DNA of 11,446 bases, taken from the NCBI GenBank assembly GCA_050179875.1, contig JBFXES010000086.1, positions 1 to 11,446 of the forward strand, read 5' to 3'. This document shows, piece by piece, positions 7,031-11,446 of the stretch (position 1 is the stretch's first letter; each line of letters begins with the position of its first letter). This DNA comes from JALOAT01 sp050179875 (GTDB lineage Bacteria > Pseudomonadota > Gammaproteobacteria > Thiohalomonadales > Thiohalomonadaceae). The notes below the pieces were generated by a model. It was not told the DNA's origin. It saw only the letters and a program-made list of their open reading frames with translations, and did not search any database. The position numbers were made by a program, and so were the translations under genes.

Positions 7031-7062
7031 GGGATGCCGGGATGCCGGGATGCCGGGATGCC
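7031..7062. repeat. Four perfect tandem copies of an 8-bp unit, GGGATGCC
   Basis: A short perfect microsatellite in the 216-bp gap between the ferritin-like pair and the methyltransferase gene. It lies about 90 bp upstream of the methyltransferase start, so copy-number change could alter its leader or promoter spacing. Confidence 0.8.
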
Positions 7063-7099
7063 GGGAGGGCCGCACTTTCGCTGCTGTTCACGCGGAAAG

Positions 7100-7124
7100 T
7101 CGCGAGCGGAAGCTCGCTCCCACA
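7100..7124 (-). repeat. Single REP-like palindrome (TGTGGGAGCGAGC type)
   Basis: On the minus strand the sequence begins TGTGGGAGCGAGC, then ttcc, then GCTCGC with a GA tail: a 6-bp hairpin with a GTGGGAG head. This resembles the well-known Pseudomonas REP core. It lies 33 bp downstream of the second ferritin-like gene on its own strand, so it could form the 3' end hairpin of that transcript. No T-run follows, so it is not a canonical terminator. Confidence 0.6.
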
Positions 7125-7156
7125 GGCATCGGCTGGCAGGGCTTCCGCCCGCCGTC

Positions 7157-7900
7157 TCAGTGGGGTCGCACACCGCCCTTGAGGTCCTGTTCCATCTCGG
7201 TGATCAGCCAGGCGCGCACCGATAGCAGGTGACGGTCCTCGTCGAGAAGCACCTGGTGGAAGCGCCGCGACAGGTCGTTCTGGCCCAAGGCCTCGGCCAG
7301 GCGGATGAGCATGTGCCAGGCGTCGTTGTCCGCCAGTTCCGCCACCAGCAGCGCCTGCAGGGAGTGGCCGAGGGAACTGCGCGGATCGGTGATCACCAGC
7401 AGCACGCCGGAGGCGGTCACGCCGCTCACGTCGGCCGAGGGGGTGACCACGGTGGGATCGCCGCCCAGGTATTCGATGGCCTCCCTAACCATCTCGAAGT
7501 GGGCCAGTTCCTCGCCGTGGAACGCCTCCAGCTCCTCGCGCGTGGGGCCGTGGTCCCAGGTGCCCACCGCATCCAGCTTGGCGATCACCGCCTCGTACAA
7601 GCGCGTGCCGGTGCGTTCGAAGGCCAGGCGTTCGCCCAGCCTGTCGAGAAACACCGACGGCCGGTGCCCCTGCAGCATGTGCTTGCCGGCCTGCGCCGCG
7701 CCCCTGGCCGTGACCGGCGGCGGCACGGTGCCGATGGGACGTGAATCGCGCAGGTAGATCTGCCGCAGCGCGTCGATCTGATGCCCGTCACCGCCCGAGG
7801 TCGGGATGCTGGTCTCGGCGTCGCGGATCATCTCTTCGCTCAGGCGCGGCGCCATGCCGATGCCTGTACGGTTCATGCCCATGTCGCTTGCTTCTGTCAT
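7157..7900 (-). CDS. Ferritin-like domain protein (247 aa), second gene of a ferritin-like pair
   Basis: A soluble, helical protein with a complete candidate di-iron ligand set of the ferritin/rubrerythrin superfamily: E95 in helix 1 (LAFERTGTRLYEAV), E131-x-x-H134 in helix 2 (EELAHFEMV), E188 in helix 3 (VAELADNDAWH) and E221-x-x-H224 in helix 4 (DEDRHLLSV). The first ~75 residues are low in order, with Met, Gly and Pro, and may be a flexible tail. Family members store iron, detoxify peroxide or oxidise substrates; which applies here is not visible. The ATG at 7900 is chosen for its AGGAAGG ribosome site; an upstream in-frame Met at 7936 would overlap the preceding gene. It follows the 391-aa ferritin-like gene after 10 bp, so the two should be co-transcribed. 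Confidence 0.8.
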   Translation of the reverse strand: MTEASDMGMNRTGIGMAPRLSEEMIRDAETSIPTSGGDGHQIDALRQIYLRDSRPIGTVPPPVTARGAAQAGKHMLQGHRPSVFLDRLGERLAFERTGTRLYEAVIAKLDAVGTWDHGPTREELEAFHGEELAHFEMVREAIEYLGGDPTVVTPSADVSGVTASGVLLVITDPRSSLGHSLQALLVAELADNDAWHMLIRLAEALGQNDLSRRFHQVLLDEDRHLLSVRAWLITEMEQDLKGGVRPH

Positions 7901-7910
7901 GCCGCCTTCC

Positions 7911-9086
7911 TCAGCGCGCTTGCGCCCGTTTGCCAATCTCCGTGCCCGATACCCAGCGATAGCCGGCCGCGACCGTGTCGCTGGGGCTGCCGTGGGTGTT
8001 CAGGCGCTTGCGCCAGGCGAGGGTGGCCGCGCTTTCCTTCTCTTTGGCGCCGTCGACGAAGCGGTGGCCCACGGCGCGCAGGTTCATCTCCTTGCCGAGC
8101 ACCTGGCGCACGTAGTCGCGGTGACTCTCGAACCGGATGGGGTCGGGCAAGGTCGCCGGCAGGACCTCCGCGGGGTCGCGCCTGTCCACCTGCTCGAAGA
8201 GGTCGATGACGAAATGGAGATGACCCAGCTCATAGTCGCAGAAGCGCTGCCAGATCTCCTTGATGCGCGGGTTCGACTCGGCCTGCATGCAGCTCCAGTA
8301 GTTGTACACCTCGGTGGCCTCGTGCAGCAGCCACTTCTCCATCCAGGTTTCGTCCGGATCGGCGATGGACTCGTATTGCGTGACGTGCTGTTCCTCGACC
8401 GACGCGATCTCGGCATAGAGCTGGCGCGCCACCGGATCGGCGAAGGTCGGCCCCACGTGCATGTAGTAGTCGTGGGTCTGGTATTCGCCGGCCATGAGGG
8501 TGAGCGCGTTCAGCCTGGTGACGGGCGCCGCCTTCCTGCGGTCGTACCCGTTGCGTAGATCGTCCTCCGGTACGTGGTGCTGCTCCGAAGTGGGGTGGCC
8601 CGGCATGATGTCGGTGTAGCTCTGGAGAATGTTGTTGGCGTCCTTGCCCTCGATGCGATCCATGAGGGCGCTGTAGCGGTACAGGTGATCGAAATGTTCG
8701 AGCAGGCCGTAGCGGTACACCTGCTGCAGATAGGGATCGGGCTCGCGGGCCGCCACTGACGCCGTCACCTCCACCGCCGTCTGCTCGTAGGCGATGGTGG
8801 TTTCCAGTGCGGACTGGTCCGGCGGCAGCAGCCAGTTCACCAGTGTCTGCTGGTACTGTTCCATGCGCCGGAGGGTCGCCAGCGGCAGCAACAGGTCCTT
8901 GTTCATGCGCCCGCAGGCATGGGAGAAGCGCATCGCTCCCGATTCGATGCCGTTCATCAGGATCACGCGCACGCGCGTGAAGGCATCGTCATCGAGCTTG
9001 CTGAAAGGCACGCGCACCATGTCGCGCCAGGTGAAGTGCTGGCGGTCCAGGGGCACGCCTTTCTCCTTCATGAGGTCCAGTGCCAT
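7911..9086 (-). CDS. Large ferritin-like protein (391 aa), first gene of a ferritin-like pair
   Basis: No family name can be given with certainty. The second half shows a ferritin-like four-helix pattern: E201 in AGEYQTHDYYMH, E231-x-x-H234 in ASVEEQHVTQYES, E256/E259 in LLHEATEVYNYW and E286-x-x-H289 in DYELGHLHFVIDLFE. The N-terminal half is also helical and rich in Glu and His (E48, H56, E95, E101, E106, E130, H131, H134), so it may be a second, divergent bundle or a lid. No signal peptide or membrane segment is seen. The ATG at 9086 has a clear GGAGGAA ribosome site; the open frame continues upstream to 9533, but only through intergenic repeat sequence. Its stop is 10 bp before the 247-aa ferritin-like gene. 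A role in iron or redox handling is inferred from the residues only. Confidence 0.75.
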   Translation of the reverse strand: MALDLMKEKGVPLDRQHFTWRDMVRVPFSKLDDDAFTRVRVILMNGIESGAMRFSHACGRMNKDLLLPLATLRRMEQYQQTLVNWLLPPDQSALETTIAYEQTAVEVTASVAAREPDPYLQQVYRYGLLEHFDHLYRYSALMDRIEGKDANNILQSYTDIMPGHPTSEQHHVPEDDLRNGYDRRKAAPVTRLNALTLMAGEYQTHDYYMHVGPTFADPVARQLYAEIASVEEQHVTQYESIADPDETWMEKWLLHEATEVYNYWSCMQAESNPRIKEIWQRFCDYELGHLHFVIDLFEQVDRRDPAEVLPATLPDPIRFESHRDYVRQVLGKEMNLRAVGHRFVDGAKEKESAATLAWRKRLNTHGSPSDTVAAGYRWVSGTEIGKRAQAR

Positions 9087-9232
9087 GCGGTTCCTCCGCG
9101 TTCCGCCTCCCGCCAGTGTGGGGGAGCCGCAGCGCGCCGCCATGATGCCGGTTGTGAATTCCTGACACGCGGGTGGGTATGGGGATCGCAAGAAATGGCC
9201 GAATCGGGGACATTTCCCAACGGCAGGTGTCC

Positions 9233-9256
9233 GTAGGAGCGGCCTCAGGCCGCGAT
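9233..9256 (+). repeat. REP-like palindrome, family 3, left copy
   Basis: GTAGGAGCGGCC, tca, GGCCGC and GAT: a GTAG head followed by a perfect 6-bp (7-bp with a one-base loop) palindrome. Its inverted partner is at 9862-9885, differing only at one loop base. Confidence 0.75.
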
Positions 9257-9324
9257 CACTAGCTGTGCGCCTTACAGACGTCGCGGTATTCGAAGGATGC
9301 GCTGCGCGCGAAGATTGTTTAGAC

Positions 9325-9678
9325 GGGGGTTTCGCCCCCCTGCGACGAGTGACTTTTCTTTGCGCGGCCAAAGAAAAGTCACCAAAAGAAAGGCCGCCCG
9401 GATGCCGCGCCGCCCCTACGGGGCGGTGCCCTGCGCTCCTCACAGTGGCACATCCCTGTGCCGCTGCCCTTCGGGCGCCTGCGGCGTGCCAATCGGCTAT
9501 CCTGCCGATTGGTCGTCCGAATCGGGGGTCCACGACGGGGCATCCTGCCCCGGCGTGGACGGCGCGCCCTCCATGGCGCGCCCCCTTCGGGCCTGATCCG
9601 ATTCGGACTGCGGTGCTCGGCGCGGCATACGGGACCTGAAGAGCGCTCGCTTCGCTCGCTCAAGAGGCGCTTCGCGCC
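9325..9678. other. Dense multi-hairpin element with a branched (junction) fold
   Basis: Successive perfect or near-perfect stems: 9325-9339 (GGGGG/CCCCC); 9349-9382 (14-bp stem GTGACTTTTCTTTG with its complement); 9410-9426 (7-bp); 9443-9466 (10-bp with one G-T pair); 9489-9512 (9-bp stem CCAATCGGC, loop tatcct); and an 11-bp outer stem, 9515-9525 with 9598-9608. The outer stem encloses 9528-9560 (7+5 bp with one mismatch, loop catcctg) and 9561-9582 (8-bp GGCGCGCC stem, loop ctccat). A short stem follows at 9666-9678. Three loops share an atcct/tccat-like core. The 34-bp TTTTCTTTG hairpin resembles a dispersed intergenic sequence I recall from other proteobacteria. Whether it works as RNA or DNA, and on which strand, is unknown. 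Confidence 0.7.
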
Positions 9679-9750
9679 AGGGAAAAATCACGTTGCTCGC
9701 CGACTGACTGTCACGCAACACCAGATAGCCACGCGGGGAAACGAAGCGTT

Positions 9751-9771
9751 CCCTCTCCCTCCGGGAGAGGG
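9751..9771. repeat. Perfect hairpin CCCTCTCCC/GGGAGAGGG
   Basis: A 9-bp perfect stem with a tcc loop, followed by acagggtgagggg. Sequences of this form recur between genes in many proteobacteria, so it is probably another dispersed REP-like repeat. There is no T-run for a terminator. Confidence 0.65.
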
Positions 9772-9799
9772 ACAGGGTGAGGGGAGTTCAATCAATGGC

Positions 9800-9832
9800 G
9801 TAGGTCACGTTGCCGCGCAGCGGCTACGTGAC
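9800..9832 (+). repeat. Single family-1 REP with a third loop variant
   Basis: GTAG head, then GTCACGT and ACGTGAC arms around an inner GCCGC gca GCGGC stem. This is the same frame as palindromes A and B elsewhere in the window, but with a perfectly paired loop of its own and no inverted partner nearby. Confidence 0.8.
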
Positions 9833-9861
9833 AGCATGGCGAGGCATTCCAGCCAAGGCAA

Positions 9862-9885
9862 ATCGCGGCCTGAGGCCGCTCCTAC
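9862..9885 (-). repeat. REP-like palindrome, family 3, right copy
   Basis: The inverted copy of the element at 9233 (ATCGCGGCC, tga, GGCCGC, TCCTAC), ending 36 bp before the DUF72 start. Together the two copies bracket a 653-bp segment. Confidence 0.75.
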
Positions 9886-9921
9886 AAGCGGTGGAATGAA
9901 CGCAGCCTATAGACTTGCATC

Positions 9922-10641
9922 ATGGGCGCGATACGCATCGGCACCTCCGGCTACCAGTACGATCACTGGCGCGGCATCCTCTATCCGGAAGGCGTGCCGA
10001 AGCGGCGCTGGTTCGAGATTTATGCGCAGAATTTCGATACCGTCGAGATCAACAACACCTTCTACCGCCTCCCGGGCGCCAATGTCTTCGACCAGTGGCG
10101 CGAGCAGGCGCCGAAGGGATTTCTCTATGCCTTGAAGTTCAGCCGCTACGGCACCCATCGACGGCGCCTGAACGACCCGGAAAATTCCGTGAACCGCTTC
10201 ATCGACGTGGCGCAGCAGTTGCACGGGGTACTGGGGCCCATCCTGGTGCAACTGCCGCCGCGCTGGGACGTGAACGTGGAGCGGCTGGAGGCCTTCCTCA
10301 AGGTCGCGCCGCGCCGTTACCGCTGGGCGGTGGAGGTGCGTGACCCGCGCTGGCTTACCGATGCGGTCTACGCCACGCTCAGGCGCCACAACGCCGCGCT
10401 GTGCATCCACGATCACATCAAGGATCATCCGCGGGTGATCACGGCCAAGTGGGTGTACCTGCGCTATCACGGCGGTGCCACCGATACCGGTTCCTACACC
10501 AATGCGCAGCTCTCCCGCGAGGCGGAGTTCATCCAGCGATGCACGGGCGACGGGCACGACGTGTACGCCTACTTCAACAACGACCAGGGCGGCCATGCGG
10601 TGCGCAACGCGCTGCAACTCAAGAAATACGTGAGCCACTGA
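9922..10641 (+). CDS. DUF72 (YecE-like) family protein
   Basis: A 239-residue cytosolic protein of the DUF72 family, known from structures to be a TIM barrel but without an established reaction. Visible family features are IRIGTSGYQYDHWRG (4-18) at the first strand, VEINNTFYRLP (41-51), GPILVQLPPRW (105-115), AVEVRDPRW (136-144), YLRYHG (179-184) and the C-terminal YAYFNND (215-221). Length is normal for the family. The ATG at 9922 fits the conserved N-terminus. No ribosome site precedes it, but TATAGA at 9908-9913 could be a -10 box placing the transcript start almost at the ATG. The gene stands apart: a repeat-rich region before it and 149 bp before the next gene. Confidence 0.9.
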   Translation: MGAIRIGTSGYQYDHWRGILYPEGVPKRRWFEIYAQNFDTVEINNTFYRLPGANVFDQWREQAPKGFLYALKFSRYGTHRRRLNDPENSVNRFIDVAQQLHGVLGPILVQLPPRWDVNVERLEAFLKVAPRRYRWAVEVRDPRWLTDAVYATLRRHNAALCIHDHIKDHPRVITAKWVYLRYHGGATDTGSYTNAQLSREAEFIQRCTGDGHDVYAYFNNDQGGHAVRNALQLKKYVSH

Positions 10642-10674
10642 GCGGCGGGGCGCGGCTATGTTCAAGAGAGTATT

Positions 10675-10691
10675 CGCCCTCGGCGAGGGCG
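10675..10691. terminator. Possible hairpin after the DUF72 gene
   Basis: CGCCCTC ggc GAGGGCG, a perfect 7-bp stem (8 with the flanking T-A pair), 34 bp after the DUF72 stop. No T-run follows, so termination by it is doubtful; it may only pause or stabilise the transcript. Confidence 0.35.
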
Positions 10692-10790
10692 ATCTGTTGA
10701 TGAACGAAGCAGGTGAGCGTCGCGAAGTGCGTTGCCCCGGTGACGCTTCGAGACGCTACGCGGCGGCCGCACGGTCGCCCGGGAGGCGTG

Positions 10791-11192
10791 ATGGAACGGA
10801 CCGAGATTCGCCGCACCGCGTGGCGACCCTTCCTCGATGAATTCAGCCGCCGCCATCACGGCTGGCTGGTGACCCTGGGGGTGATCGACACGGAACTGCT
10901 GCGGCGCAGCATGGAGGCCGAGGCCCACCTGGTGGTCGAGAACGCGGTGTTCGAGGGCATGGACCTGGAGCAGCGCGCCGAAGGCGAGCAGATCGCCGTG
11001 GTGCTCGGGCGCGAACATACACTCTCCCGCCACGCCGTGCGCGCGCCGCGGCGCATGTTCGTGGAGCGGGATGGCGAGCTGGAAGAGGAAGGCCTGCGCG
11101 TGGATGCCACCGACGGCTCCACCCTGCTCATGCGCTTTCGCGCCGCGGCGCCGCCCGAGGCGCTGAACGGTCTTGCCAAGACGGAAGCCTGA
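10791..11192 (+). CDS. DUF5335-like small protein
   Basis: A 133-residue soluble protein matching, from memory, the DUF5335 pattern: WRPFLDEFSRRHHGWLVT (11-28), an acidic middle with EGMDLEQ (55-61), IAVVLGREHTLSRHAV (68-83) and DGSTLLMRFRAAAPPEALNG (108-127). No function is established for this family. No signal peptide, membrane segment or catalytic motif is seen. The ATG at 10791 has a GGGAGG ribosome site; the open frame starts earlier, at 10713, but that extension is not protein-like and crosses a degenerate palindrome. Its TGA is directly followed by the ATG of an alpha/beta hydrolase, so the two should be translated from one message. Confidence 0.7.
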   Translation: MERTEIRRTAWRPFLDEFSRRHHGWLVTLGVIDTELLRRSMEAEAHLVVENAVFEGMDLEQRAEGEQIAVVLGREHTLSRHAVRAPRRMFVERDGELEEEGLRVDATDGSTLLMRFRAAAPPEALNGLAKTEA

Positions 11193-11446
11193 ATGAGCGA
11201 GATCTCGCTGGAGGCCGCGGGTGCGCCGCTGCAGGGTTTCCTCGACGTCCCTGCGAAGGCGCGCGGCCTGGTGATCTTCGCGCATGGCGGCGGCAGTACA
11301 CGTTTCAGCAACCGCGACCGCTACGTGGCGGACGAGCTCAACCTGAACGGTTACGCCACCCTGCTGTTCGACCTGCTCACCACCGACGAATACCGCGAGG
11401 ATGCGGAAACCGGCCTGCTGCGCAGCAACATCGGCCTGCTCGCCGA
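11193..11446 (+). CDS. Alpha/beta hydrolase (dienelactone-hydrolase-like), N-terminal part, cut by window end
   Basis: Only the first 84 codons are present. The N-terminal beta-strand LVIFAHGGGS (26-35), with the oxyanion-hole HGGG, then RFSNRDRYVADELNLNGYAT (37-56) and LLFDLLT (57-63), match the start of alpha/beta hydrolases of the dienelactone-hydrolase type; in other bacteria these often lie near or fused to phosphoribosyltransferase domains. The catalytic Ser, Asp and His would be beyond the window. The ATG follows the previous gene's TGA without a gap. The ribosome site (GGAAG) is weak, consistent with translational coupling. Substrate is unknown. Confidence 0.8.
   Translation, partial: MSEISLEAAGAPLQGFLDVPAKARGLVIFAHGGGSTRFSNRDRYVADELNLNGYATLLFDLLTTDEYREDAETGLLRSNIGLLA

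Larger units (their letters stand above)
9087..9921. other. 835-bp gene-free, repeat-rich intergenic region
   Basis: This region separates the divergently oriented ferritin-like operon (leftward) and DUF72 gene (rightward), so both promoters should lie inside it. It contains an inverted REP pair, a dense multi-hairpin element, a 9-bp-stem hairpin and one family-1 REP. Several long open frames run through it but are Arg/Pro/Ala-rich artefacts of palindromic GC-rich DNA; none has a good start or recognisable domain. Confidence 0.7.

Noticed and set aside
9087..9533. N-terminal extension of the 391-aa ferritin-like protein
   Set aside because: It translates repeat DNA and has no ribosome site; the ATG at 9086 has GGAGGAA at good spacing.
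9265..10135. Open frames through the 9087-9921 intergenic region
   Set aside because: Pro/Arg/Ala-rich readings of palindromic sequence without domains or ribosome sites; such frames are a recurrent artefact of this kind of repeat.
10658..10840. 60-residue open frame between the DUF72 and DUF5335-like genes
   Set aside because: It overlaps the DUF5335-like start, has Arg-rich composition and no recognisable family.

Overview
The window looks like the chromosome of a GC-rich proteobacterium, most likely a gammaproteobacterium. The genes have strong G/C third-position bias, a YdcH-type small protein and a cyclopropane-fatty-acid synthase. The intergenic DNA is crowded with GTAG-headed REP palindromes of the kind described in Pseudomonas, Stenotrophomonas and their relatives. 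The species cannot be fixed from this sequence. I see no rRNA, tRNA, CRISPR array, transposase or phage gene.

Layout, left to right. (1) 1-680 has no gene: five tandem copies of a ~92/94-bp twin-palindrome (REPIN-like) unit, then a more AT-rich leader. (2) 681-3955 holds two plus-strand paralogous MFS transporters, separated by 512 bp carrying three more REPIN-like elements. The second transporter ends inside another REPIN. (3) 4042-4120 is one more REPIN. (4) 4189-9086 is a block of five minus-strand genes. In transcription order they are a 391-aa ferritin-like protein and a 247-aa ferritin-like protein (10 bp apart), a cyclopropane-fatty-acid-synthase-family methyltransferase overlapping by 4 bp a geranylgeranyl-reductase-family flavoprotein, and a DUF465/YdcH protein. 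(5) 9087-9921 is an 835-bp gene-free stretch with an inverted pair of REPs and, between them, an unusually dense set of hairpins that includes a branched fold. (6) 9922-11446, plus strand: a DUF72 protein, a DUF5335-like protein, and the first 84 codons of an alpha/beta hydrolase cut by the window end.

How the genes may work together. The methyltransferase and flavoprotein are almost certainly translationally coupled and probably modify membrane lipid acyl or isoprenoid chains together: one adds a one-carbon unit to a double bond, the other reduces. The two ferritin-like proteins form a two-gene operon, each with a full set of candidate di-iron ligands. The MFS pair is a tandem duplication of unknown substrate.

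The most unusual content is non-coding. At least four REP-type palindrome families lie in 11 kb, several as inverted pairs of about 78 bp. One supplies the stop codon and last residues of a transporter, and a multi-hairpin element lies at 9325-9678. No RAYT (REP-associated tyrosine transposase) gene is present here, so the mobilising enzymes, if any, must be elsewhere in the genome.
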